A stretch of DNA of 6,954 nt from the NCBI GenBank assembly GCA_016302215.1, contig JAEDNZ010000100.1, forward strand, positions 1 to 6,954, given 5' to 3'. The position numbers and the translations under genes were made by a program. Shown here piece after piece: positions 1 through 6,928 of the stretch (position 1 is the first letter of the stretch; the number at the start of each line of letters is the position of its first letter). The notes beneath the pieces are model-generated. The model had not been told where the DNA came from and made no database searches. It worked only from the letters and a program-made list of their open reading frames with translations. Source of the DNA: Muribaculaceae bacterium (GTDB lineage: Bacteria; Bacteroidota; Bacteroidia; Bacteroidales; Muribaculaceae).

Positions 1-632
1 GGCTCGCCGCCCTCAGTGTCGGCATCTACGGTGACATCGGCCACGGCTGCTGCTGTCTCGGGCTGCTGCGTAGTGACGAAGTCGTCGGGTGTATAGCTGA
101 TGCCTGAGCGGCTGTACCAGGCATAGCCGGCGATGAGGTATGAGCTGAAGCGCTTGCCACGCGCCAGATACACGCCCACACCCACCTGGGCGAAGGGCTT
201 GAATTTGTTGCCGCTGACTACATCGATGCTGTGTAGCGCCATGCCGCCGCGCAGGTCGGCAAAGAGCAGCGGGTTGCGCGGGGTGAATGAGAAGCGCAGG
301 TTGGCAAACAGGGGGTATGTGCGGCTGGAGTTGTTCACCACGATGTTGGCGGCGGCGCCCACGCCGGCAAAGTCGAGCCACGAGCGGCGTATGCCGAAGT
401 AGGCGCTGAAGTCCAGCGAGGTCATGTCGTGGCCGCTGAGATCCACGGTGGAGCCTATCTCGGCGCCCCACGAGAAGCTCACCGATGATGGCGCGGCGGC
501 GGAGGCTGCTGCGGTGGTGGGAGCCGGAGCGCTGCCCTCCTGATGGTCGGCGGCGATGGCGGGCAGGGTGGCGAGCACTGCTAACAGCACCCATGCGGGG
601 CGCAGCAGGCTGTTGAGAGTGATTCGGGTCAT
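1..632 (-). CDS. Secreted, probable outer-membrane beta-barrel protein (C-terminus beyond window)
   Basis: This reading frame is open from an ATG at 632 to the left edge, giving 210 complete codons and no stop, so the gene is partial at its 3' end. The start overlaps the prmA stop as ATGA, which supports this frame and suggests translational coupling. Residues 1-28 look like a Sec signal peptide: Arg3, a hydrophobic core at about 13-24, and a likely cleavage after AIAA. Residues 33-50 are an Ala/Pro/Ser/Thr-rich linker. From about 51 onward the protein has alternating polar and hydrophobic strands rich in Gly and aromatics, such as SFSWGAEIG, LFANLRFSF, FAQVGVGVYL and SSYLIAGYAWY, resembling small porin-like beta-barrels of Bacteroidota. 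Residues 188-210 are acidic and low in complexity, possibly a loop or turn. The barrel assignment is inferred from composition and strand pattern. I recognise no named family and cannot assign a ligand or function. Confidence 0.8.
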   Translation of the reverse strand, partial: MTRITLNSLLRPAWVLLAVLATLPAIAADHQEGSAPAPTTAAASAAAPSSVSFSWGAEIGSTVDLSGHDMTSLDFSAYFGIRRSWLDFAGVGAAANIVVNNSSRTYPLFANLRFSFTPRNPLLFADLRGGMALHSIDVVSGNKFKPFAQVGVGVYLARGKRFSSYLIAGYAWYSRSGISYTPDDFVTTQQPETAAAVADVTVDADTEGGE

Positions 633-1483
633 TGTTTGATGAGTTTAAGGCAGGTCCAGTTGTCTTTTACCATGATGTCGGCGGGTGCGAGGCCGTGCGG
701 CTCAGCGGCAGCGGTGATGATGGGCACGTCGGCCTCGTAGAAGCCGCTGAGCAGCATCGTGCCGCCGCTGACGAGCTTGGCGGCATAGCGGGCGATATCG
801 GCGGTGATGACGTTGCGGTTGATGTTGGCGATGAAGATGTCGGCCGGGGCTATGTCGGCGGCGTCGAGGGCTGTGGCGTCGCCGTGGATGAGGCGTATCT
901 CGCCGTGGTGGTTGAGGCGGCAATTCTCCACGGCGTTGTCATATGCAAAGGCGTCAATCTCGATGGCGGTGACGGGGCCGGCGCCGCGCATGGCGGCGAG
1001 GATGGCGAGGATGCCGGTGCCGGTGCCCATGTCGATTACGGCGCGGCCCTGCAGGTCGGCCTCGAGCAGGCGTGTGAGCATCAGCGCCGTGGTGGCGTGG
1101 TGTCCGGTGCCGAAGGCCATCTTTGGGTCGATGACGATGTCGTATTGGGCGGTGGGCACGTCGGTGTGGAAGGTGCTGTGCACCACACACTTATCGTCCA
1201 CGACGATGGGGCGGAAGTAGTTGCGCTCCCACTCGGCGTTCCAGTCGCGGCCCTCGATGGTGACATCGTGGCGGCTGATGATGCAGTCAAAGGGGAAGTC
1301 AGCGAGCGCCGGGGCTATGGCGCTGCTGTCGTAGTCCTCCACGCGGATATATGCTGTGACGCCCTTGTCGTCGGGCACAAAGCTCTCATAGCCGATGTCG
1401 GCGAGCAGCGCCGCAAGCAGGTCGGTGGCGTCTTCGCCGGGGCATGGCTCCAGGTCAAAGCGCGATTCTATATAGTCGTTCAT
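629..1483 (-). CDS. prmA: Ribosomal protein L11 methyltransferase PrmA
   Basis: A cytoplasmic S-adenosylmethionine-dependent methyltransferase expected to trimethylate amino groups of ribosomal protein L11. The product is 284 residues, close to the 293 of the E. coli enzyme. The N-terminal part (about 1-100) fits the L11-recognition domain and ends in the family signature DWNAEWERNYFRPI (80-93). The catalytic domain follows. AFGTGHHATT (123-132) is the PrmA-specific loop. IDMGTGTGILA (150-160) is SAM-binding motif I. The acidic residues in AIEID (173-177) fit the ribose contact. IANINRN (218-224) takes the place of the NPPY-type catalytic motif, as is usual in this family. All key motifs are present, so the enzyme is probably active. 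The ATG at 1483 gives the expected N-terminus and has no Shine-Dalgarno sequence. It lies 52 bases after the dipeptidase gene, and its TGA overlaps the ATG of the next gene by four bases. Confidence 0.96.
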   Translation of the reverse strand: MNDYIESRFDLEPCPGEDATDLLAALLADIGYESFVPDDKGVTAYIRVEDYDSSAIAPALADFPFDCIISRHDVTIEGRDWNAEWERNYFRPIVVDDKCVVHSTFHTDVPTAQYDIVIDPKMAFGTGHHATTALMLTRLLEADLQGRAVIDMGTGTGILAILAAMRGAGPVTAIEIDAFAYDNAVENCRLNHHGEIRLIHGDATALDAADIAPADIFIANINRNVITADIARYAAKLVSGGTMLLSGFYEADVPIITAAAEPHGLAPADIMVKDNWTCLKLIKQ

Positions 1484-1535
1484 CGTAAGCGGTAGGGGGG
1501 TGATTGGGGTGGGTGATATATTGATAGTCAGGTGA

Positions 1536-3173
1536 TTAGTATTTCTTTACGCGCAGGTGCTCGCCACACTCGTTGACAATGGAGCGATAGTATCGCTCGT
1601 TGTAGCCGCCGAAGGTGGGTCGGGCGCACATGCCCTCGGGGGTGCGCACAAATTGGCCGTCTTTCTCTTGCTTGATGTTGCCGTCGAGGTATTTCACTAA
1701 CAGCTTGTCGCCTAATGCCTTATAGTCAGAGGTTGCTTTAGCGGTCCAGTAGTTGGTGACGTCGGCGAGGGTGGCTTGCGCCTGGGCGTATGGCATGGCG
1801 GCGATGTCAGTCTGCGCCTTGGTCACGGCGGCGGTGATGCCGTCTTCGAGGGCGCTCTGCACGGCGCGTATGTCGCCTATCATCTGCGAGTAGCGGTTGT
1901 AGGCCTGGTTGGCTACGTAGTTGTTGACCCAGAACATGGCGTCCCACGACAGGGTGAGCATATCGCCGTTGCCGGGGGCAAGCTGGTGCGGAGGCTCGGG
2001 TGTGGAGTTGAAGACGGGCACATACACGCAGGTGTTGGCGTCATCGACACCAAACCATAGTATGCCGCGCATGGCCTCGGGGCGTGAGGCGTTGACAGAC
2101 GCCACAAAGGAGAAGCCGGTCTGCTGAGTGGCGATGGCGCGCTCGTTGGTGTATTCCACGGAATCGACGGTGAAGGTCATCGGGCGCCAGCGGTAAGGCA
2201 CGTCAAAGGGTCCGGCGCCGATGTCCTTGGTCATGTCGTAGGGAGTGCCTTCAAAGTGGTCGCGCATCATCCACTTGAGGTCGTCGGCGCTGAGCTTGCG
2301 CGTTGGCTCAATCCACAGGGGCATAGGCTCGCCTCGGCCCTCGTCAATCCAGGTGAGGTAGGCATCGACGCCGCCGTCGCTGAAGCGGTTGAAGTAGCTC
2401 CAGACGCGGGCGTCGCAGCCGCGCAGCGCGCCGAAGTCAGTGATGGCGTAGGCCTTGGAGAAGTCAAAGTCAGCATCCGTGCCGCTGTAGTATCCCTGCT
2501 CGCGGGCAAAGGATATCACGTCGGGCGAGTAGAGGGTGGTCTGCGGCTCATCGAGGGGGAAGCGGTGTATGCGCGCGTGGTTGGCGTGGCCGCTGATGCA
2601 GTTGTCTGGGATGCGGCGAGCCACCCACACGGCGCCTTTGTCGGCCTTGCCTTTGCCTATCATCTCCATAATCCACACCTCGGAGGCATCAGCGATGGAG
2701 AAAGACTCGCCCTCAGAGGCGTAGCCGTAGTCGCGCACCAGCGTGGTCATCACGGTTATGGCCTCGCGCGCAGTGGTGGCGCGCTGCAGTGCTATGTATA
2801 TCAGCGAGCCATAATCTACGATGCCTGAGCCTTCGAGCTCGGGGCGGCCGCCCCAGGTGCTCTCGCTGATGGCGAGGCCGTGCTCATTCATATTGCCTAT
2901 GGTGGCGTAGGTGTGAGCCACCTCGGGTATCTCGCCGCGATATACACCGGTGTCCCAGTCTTTGATGACGCGCATCGAGCCGGGGGCATGGTCGGCGGCG
3001 GCTTGGTGATATAGCTCGCCGTAGAGCACATGGCTGTCGGCGGCGTATGTTATCATGGTGCTGCCGTCGGTGGTGGCGCCGCGAGCGGCAATCAGGCTGG
3101 TGCATGCCTCGGCGCTCGGTGCTGCGGCGAGGGCAGCTGCGGCGAGGGCTATAAGGCTCAGTGTCTTGTTCAT
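1536..3173 (-). CDS. Secreted C69-family dipeptidase
   Basis: A peptidase of family C69 (formerly U34), N-terminal-nucleophile hydrolases that cleave dipeptides. Residues 1-23 form an alanine-rich signal peptide ending in AEA, so the mature enzyme would begin at Cys24 and act in the periplasm or beyond. Cys24, in the context CTSLIAARG, is the expected nucleophile. The following TDGSTMITYAADS (35-47) matches the family's N-terminal DGS region. GNMNEHGLAISESTWGG (93-109) and the segment around ADASEVWIMEM (161-171) are further family-like blocks. ISGHANHARIHRF (193-205) also fits. The length of 545 residues is normal for the Bacteroidota members. The start is the ATG at 3173, preceded by an A-rich leader with no Shine-Dalgarno sequence. 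The gene follows the helicase gene by 40 bases and precedes prmA by 52, so it is probably in the same transcript. Physiological substrates cannot be read from sequence; scavenging of lumenal peptides is an inference. Confidence 0.92.
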   Translation of the reverse strand: MNKTLSLIALAAAALAAAPSAEACTSLIAARGATTDGSTMITYAADSHVLYGELYHQAAADHAPGSMRVIKDWDTGVYRGEIPEVAHTYATIGNMNEHGLAISESTWGGRPELEGSGIVDYGSLIYIALQRATTAREAITVMTTLVRDYGYASEGESFSIADASEVWIMEMIGKGKADKGAVWVARRIPDNCISGHANHARIHRFPLDEPQTTLYSPDVISFAREQGYYSGTDADFDFSKAYAITDFGALRGCDARVWSYFNRFSDGGVDAYLTWIDEGRGEPMPLWIEPTRKLSADDLKWMMRDHFEGTPYDMTKDIGAGPFDVPYRWRPMTFTVDSVEYTNERAIATQQTGFSFVASVNASRPEAMRGILWFGVDDANTCVYVPVFNSTPEPPHQLAPGNGDMLTLSWDAMFWVNNYVANQAYNRYSQMIGDIRAVQSALEDGITAAVTKAQTDIAAMPYAQAQATLADVTNYWTAKATSDYKALGDKLLVKYLDGNIKQEKDGQFVRTPEGMCARPTFGGYNERYYRSIVNECGEHLRVKKY

Positions 3174-3213
3174 GTGAGTGGTGATTTTTTTAATGTGTAT
3201 GTATTGGGGGTGT

Positions 3214-6200
3214 TTATTGCTTGTTGACGGGTATTATCTCTTGTAGCTGAGGATACCATAGATATCCGTTGACGCTCCGGTATCCCAGCGAGTGCATCAG
3301 GTCTATGTATTCGGCCACCTGTCGGCGGTGCTCGTCGTGGGGTCGCGAGGTGAATTTGTAGTCGATGATATCCACGCTGCCGTCGGGCATCTGCACTATG
3401 CGGTCGGGGCGCAGCACCTTGGCGTCGGCGCAGTCGTTGGCGGCGTTTTTGCATAAGATGGGTTGCTCGCAGCGTATGGTGGCCTCGGGCGAGAACCAAC
3501 GGTCGGTGACGATGCTGTCGGCGCAGCCCAGCGCTTCGGTGATGATGCTGCGGTATTCGGCTGCCTCGTCGTTGCTGAGGTGGGCGTAGGTGGTGGCGGC
3601 TCTCAGCGCCCGGTCGAGGTCGCTGATGAGGGTCATCTCGCTGAGTATGCCGTGGAGCACGGTGCCGCGGCGTGCCATGGCGCGGCGTGACGACAGCGCC
3701 GCTGCCTCGTCAGCATCGTCGTCAGCGTCGTCGGCTGTGGCGGCGCTGTCATCGGCGATGTGAGTGCCGCGGTCAGCGAGGTCGCTGTCGATGATGGCGG
3801 TGAGTGTGGTCTTGAGCTTGTTAAAGTCGATGTGATAGTCGGTGAGCACCCGTGTGGTGCCCGCGGCGGGCTTTTTGGCCTCGGGCGTGGTGGCGTCGCC
3901 GATTACGAGCTTGGCGTCCGGCACGGTGACACACCGGGTGAGGTCAGTCTCGCAGTCTTTGACGTTGGTGGCGTCAGCGCCGAAGATAGCTCGGTGGAGA
4001 TATTCGGCGAGGCCGCTCTTATCAGGCAGCCACACACACAGCTCGCGGCGTGCGCGCGTAAAGGCCACGTAAGCCAGATTGATATTGTCGAGCTGCTGGG
4101 CTTTTATGTCGTCGCCATAAGTGGTGCCGTAGATGTCGGCGGTGTCGTTGGCAAAGTCGGCGGTGGTCTGCACGAAGATGGCGGGTGGCAGCACCTCGTC
4201 ATCTACGCCCTTGATGTGGCGGGGCGTCAGCCACAGGCTATCGTTGCGCGTCATATCCCAATTGGCAAATGGTATGTGCACACAGTCCCACTCCAGCCCT
4301 TTGGCTTTGTGTATTGTCATGACGCTGACGCCATCGGTGTTTTTGCCGGAAGGAATGGCGAGAATGTCGCGTTTGGCATACCACCACTTCAGAAATTCGT
4401 GGAGCGAGGGGTTGTATCGGGCAGAGAAGTCGATGGCGTAATCTTGGAGCGCGGCTATGTAAGCCATCTCGGCGGCGCGTCGCTCCTCGCTTACTTGCGA
4501 GTCTATGACGGCCTCAATCAGCTCCACGAGGTTGGCGTGGCGGCGCAGCGAGGCAATGACGTCGCTGAAGTCGGTATTGTCGGCGAGAGCCAGGCTCAGC
4601 GCCTCGTTGCAGTCGTTGCACCGGGTGTAGTGATACTCAAAGCGGCTGCATAGCTTCAGCACATCGTCAAGCGAGGCATAGTGCGGCTTGCCGGCATCAT
4701 CGGTGTCGGCATCTGAGGCTTTGTCGGCGGCTTTGTCAAGTATTTCGAGCACGCTGATTATCATCTTCACTGCTTGAGAGCTGCGCAGCAGCAGCGCCTC
4801 GTCAGAGGCCACCTTCACCGCCGGAGCGTTGGCTAACAAATACTCTACGACGTCGGAGGCCTCCTTGCGGCCTCTGACGAGCACTGCTATCTGTCCGTAG
4901 TCATATCCGGCGCTGTGCTGGCGCTCTATCTCGGCCGTCATCTCCTTGAGTATCTCGGCCTTAGCGACGTCGGCTTGGCCGCGCACCGTATCTTTGGCGG
5001 TCACTGCCACATATCCTGTGAGGGCGGCGGTGTGAGCGGGCAGCCCCTGGGTCACATTGCTGTAGCCGTCGGCCTTGATATCATTGGCAAAGCGGCGAAA
5101 CACCGTGTTGTTAAACCGCACTATGGTGTGGGCGCTGCGGTGGTTGCTGTTGTCGCTGATGTCGGTGCCTTTGATGATGTGGCGGCCGGGGAAGTCATTC
5201 TGGGCCACGGTGCGGCCCAGCATCGAGCTGTCAGAGTTGCGAAAGCGGTATATGGCCTGCTTCTCGTCGCCGATGATGAGGTTGTCGTGGCCCGAGCCCA
5301 GCGAGTTGCTCACCAGCGGCTTGAGGTTTTGCCACTGCATGCGCGAGGTGTCCTGAAACTCGTCGATGAGGAAATGCTCCAGCTCCACGCCCATGCGCTC
5401 GTAGATAAACGGTGTCTCCGAGTCTTTGATGATACGGCGCAGCAGGTCGTTGGTGTCTGACAGCAGTATCAAATTGTTGAGCTCGCGGAAGCGCTGCACA
5501 TAGTCGTTGGCGTAGGAGAGCACCTCCAGCGACGGGCACGCCGCCAACGTGCGGCTCAGTATTGCGGTCTCGGTGTATGTGTCTCTGACGGCGACGGTCC
5601 AGTCTCTGATTTCGTTGCACAACGCCTGCGATGGCGTGCAGCCCTTGGGCAGCCGTGTCTTGGCAAACATCTTGGCGTCGTCACCGTCGGCGCAGGCTCT
5701 GAAGGTCTTGCCCTTTTCGGGGTCGGGGCGCAGACCCAGCGTCTCGGCGCTGATGTCGATGCCTGAGTCGGCGCTGATTTTCTTGAAGTAGGGGCTGAGC
5801 TTCACGAGGCTTGCATCGCCAAGCTCGGCGGCCGCCGACGCTTCCAGCGCGCGTGTCTGCGCCTCGAGGGCGCCGTATAGCGCCTTGATGCGGTCAGCGA
5901 GCTGCTTCTTGAAGCGCTGCAGCCGTGTAGGGTCGTCGTTGAGATAGCTATGCACCCGGTCGGCGCACGCCTTGAAGGTCTCGGCGCCGGTGTTTTTGAT
6001 AAAGGTGACTATGTCTTTGAAGAATTGGCGGCGGCGGTTGAAGATATTGAAATCCTTGCCCTTATCCACCTGCTCTATGGCCAGGTCTTGGAGCCACCGG
6101 TATATCTTGGCGGTGGTTTTGGGGTCGCCGTAGTTGAGCTCATCGAGCATCATGCCCACGGCGGCGGTCATCACGTAGGCGTCGTCAAGCTCTATGTCGT

Positions 6201-6633
6201 AGTCGCCTTGGTGGTCCACCTCGCGGGCAAAGGTGCGCAGCACGCTCTGAAAGAATGAGTCTATGGTGCTGATGTGAAAGTGGCGATAGTCACACAGCAG
6301 CTGCCTCAGGGCTATGGTGGCGCTCTGCTGCAGCGCGGCGGCGTCGCAGCCAAAGGCCCGCATCAGTGCCTCGCCATATTCGGCGCTGCGGGCGTCGCGT
6401 GCCAGCTCGTCGAGGCGCATCACGATGCGGCTCTTCATCTCCTCGGTGGCCTTGTTGGTGAAGGTGATGCCCAAGATGTGGCGATGCTCATTGCGCAGTT
6501 CTCGGCTACCCTTGAGGGTGTAGCTATCGCTGCCGGCGACCGAGGCTTTGCGTCCCAGCAGCAGCTTGATATACTCCAACGCAAGAGTGTAGGTCTTGCC
6601 CGAGCCTGCCGATGCCTTATAGATAGTGAGCAT
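3214..6633 (-). CDS. RecB/AddA-like UvrD-type helicase with C-terminal PD-(D/E)XK nuclease
   Basis: An ATP-dependent helicase-nuclease expected to process double-strand DNA ends for recombinational repair, as RecB and AddA do. Numbering is from the ATG at 6633, 1139 residues. Superfamily 1A helicase motifs are complete: Walker A ASAGSGKT (7-14), TFTNKATEEMK (57-67), TIDSF (123-127), DEFQDT (424-429), GDEKQAIYRFR (455-465), NHRS (497-500), MTIHKAKGLEW (772-782) and YVAFTRARREL (855-865). An acidic Asp/Ala-rich linker (961-981) leads to the nuclease domain. That domain has GTVLHGIL (990-997, His994), Asp1077 in RPDRI, Asp1091 and Lys1093 in DIIDYK, and a Gln/Tyr pair (1105 and 1109), so both activities look intact. 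A TTG four codons upstream, at 6645, would also keep the frame, but it lies in the -7 promoter box. ATG at 6633 is therefore preferred, and a later start would lose Walker A. AddA and RecB cannot be separated with certainty, and no AddB or RecC partner is adjacent. Confidence 0.93.
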   Translation of the reverse strand: MLTIYKASAGSGKTYTLALEYIKLLLGRKASVAGSDSYTLKGSRELRNEHRHILGITFTNKATEEMKSRIVMRLDELARDARSAEYGEALMRAFGCDAAALQQSATIALRQLLCDYRHFHISTIDSFFQSVLRTFAREVDHQGDYDIELDDAYVMTAAVGMMLDELNYGDPKTTAKIYRWLQDLAIEQVDKGKDFNIFNRRRQFFKDIVTFIKNTGAETFKACADRVHSYLNDDPTRLQRFKKQLADRIKALYGALEAQTRALEASAAAELGDASLVKLSPYFKKISADSGIDISAETLGLRPDPEKGKTFRACADGDDAKMFAKTRLPKGCTPSQALCNEIRDWTVAVRDTYTETAILSRTLAACPSLEVLSYANDYVQRFRELNNLILLSDTNDLLRRIIKDSETPFIYERMGVELEHFLIDEFQDTSRMQWQNLKPLVSNSLGSGHDNLIIGDEKQAIYRFRNSDSSMLGRTVAQNDFPGRHIIKGTDISDNSNHRSAHTIVRFNNTVFRRFANDIKADGYSNVTQGLPAHTAALTGYVAVTAKDTVRGQADVAKAEILKEMTAEIERQHSAGYDYGQIAVLVRGRKEASDVVEYLLANAPAVKVASDEALLLRSSQAVKMIISVLEILDKAADKASDADTDDAGKPHYASLDDVLKLCSRFEYHYTRCNDCNEALSLALADNTDFSDVIASLRRHANLVELIEAVIDSQVSEERRAAEMAYIAALQDYAIDFSARYNPSLHEFLKWWYAKRDILAIPSGKNTDGVSVMTIHKAKGLEWDCVHIPFANWDMTRNDSLWLTPRHIKGVDDEVLPPAIFVQTTADFANDTADIYGTTYGDDIKAQQLDNINLAYVAFTRARRELCVWLPDKSGLAEYLHRAIFGADATNVKDCETDLTRCVTVPDAKLVIGDATTPEAKKPAAGTTRVLTDYHIDFNKLKTTLTAIIDSDLADRGTHIADDSAATADDADDDADEAAALSSRRAMARRGTVLHGILSEMTLISDLDRALRAATTYAHLSNDEAAEYRSIITEALGCADSIVTDRWFSPEATIRCEQPILCKNAANDCADAKVLRPDRIVQMPDGSVDIIDYKFTSRPHDEHRRQVAEYIDLMHSLGYRSVNGYLWYPQLQEIIPVNKQ

Positions 6634-6642
6634 TCTCAACTG

Positions 6643-6674
6643 CAAAATTACGCAAAATCCCCGACACCGCCAAA
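6643..6674 (-). promoter_or_regulatory. Bacteroides-type promoter for the leftward gene cluster
   Basis: Read on the minus strand, TAATTTTG (6650 to 6643) is an exact match to the Bacteroides -7 consensus TAnnTTTG. TTTG (6674 to 6671) fits the -33 element, with 20 bases between the boxes, in line with the usual spacing. It sits directly in front of the helicase ATG at 6633. Transcription would begin at about 6638-6639, giving a leader of only about five or six bases. This would be the main promoter for the four-gene leftward cluster, since the internal gaps show no comparable match. It is a sequence match only; the start site is inferred. Confidence 0.62.
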
Positions 6675-6686
6675 CCGCCCCGGCGC

Positions 6687-6731
6687 GCCTCGGAGCTTTA
6701 GGAGCACTCTGAGTCCTCGGAGACCTCGGAG
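6687..6731. repeat. Five-copy degenerate 9-base tandem repeat
   Basis: Five consecutive 9-base units run without gaps: GCCTCGGAG, CTTTAGGAG, CACTCTGAG, TCCTCGGAG and ACCTCGGAG. On the minus strand the consensus is CTCCGAGGN. Units 1, 4 and 5 share eight bases; units 2 and 3 are diverged but keep GAG at the end and the exact spacing. The array ends abruptly on both sides. It lies 12 bases upstream of the -33 box of the leftward promoter and well upstream of the rightward promoter, so neither predicted transcript includes it. It has no supported coding role. It could be an operator-like site for the leftward promoter or a dispersed genomic repeat. Confidence 0.72.
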
Positions 6732-6857
6732 GCGATGCTAACTTCAGGCAACATCAGCCTCGACCCCGCTGCGCTCTAATTAGGCCGGATTGTCTTATGG
6801 GGTGGGCGATTTATGAAAATTTAATCTTTTATTCATACTTATTTCGATTATTTAGAT

Positions 6858-6865
6858 TACCTTTG
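6858..6865 (+). promoter_or_regulatory. Bacteroides-type -7 box for the rightward gene
   Basis: TACCTTTG is an exact match to TAnnTTTG. It is preceded by an AT-rich stretch (about 6810-6857), and no convincing TTTG lies at the -33 distance, so the upstream element is weak or divergent. Transcription would begin near 6870, giving a leader of just under 60 bases. That leader is A/C-rich and has no Shine-Dalgarno sequence, as is common in Bacteroidota. Confidence 0.55.
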
Positions 6866-6928
6866 CTCCAGACAATTAACAACCCGAAAAACCATACCAA
6901 AAAAACAACAACCACAACCACACTAATT

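Larger units (their letters stand above)
6634..6928. other. Divergent intergenic region
   Basis: About 295 bases separate the leftward helicase gene from the rightward gene. From left to right it holds the leftward promoter (6643-6674), the 9-base repeat array (6687-6731), and roughly 80 bases with no recognisable element (6732-6810) apart from a short palindrome CTAATTAG at 6776-6783. An AT-rich stretch and the rightward -7 box (6858-6865) follow, then an A/C-rich leader. The composition shifts sharply from the GC-rich coding DNA. I saw no tRNA, terminator-like hairpin or supported small reading frame. Confidence 0.7.

Noticed and set aside
13..594. Leftward Arg/His/Gln-rich open frame of 193 codons
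   Set aside because: It is a shifted frame of the beta-barrel gene. The frame from 632 has a signal peptide, barrel-like strands and a coupled start, whereas this one has extreme Arg-rich composition.
632..1495. Long rightward open frame opposite prmA (287 codons)
   Set aside because: It is fully antisense to a well-supported prmA, and its Gly/Val/Ala/Asp-rich product is what the antisense of GC-biased codons gives. No family motif is seen.
3093..3110. Dipeptidase as a lipoprotein acylated on Cys24
   Set aside because: AEAC lacks the Leu and small-residue pattern of a lipobox, and family knowledge makes this Cys the catalytic nucleophile.
4609..4650. Cys662, Cys672 and Cys675 (CxxC) in the helicase as a possible metal site
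   Set aside because: There are only three cysteines in a region not known to bind metal in AddA or RecB, and the spacing does not match the AddB iron-sulphur pattern. It could be chance.
3760..4653. Rightward open frame of 297 codons opposite the helicase gene
   Set aside because: It lies inside the motif-complete helicase frame on the other strand, its composition is biased, and it has no recognisable domain or promoter.
6634..6645. TTG start four codons upstream for the helicase
   Set aside because: The codon lies in the predicted -7 promoter box. The ATG at 6633 gives the usual short N-terminus before Walker A.
6686..6734. Inverted CGCCTC/GAGGCG flanking the repeat array as a terminator or hairpin
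   Set aside because: The match stops after six bases, there is no T-run, and the 37-base loop is the repeat array itself. It is better explained by the repeat composition.
6776..6783. Palindrome CTAATTAG in the divergent intergenic region
   Set aside because: An 8-base perfect palindrome with no extension or second copy is too short to call an operator without comparison.
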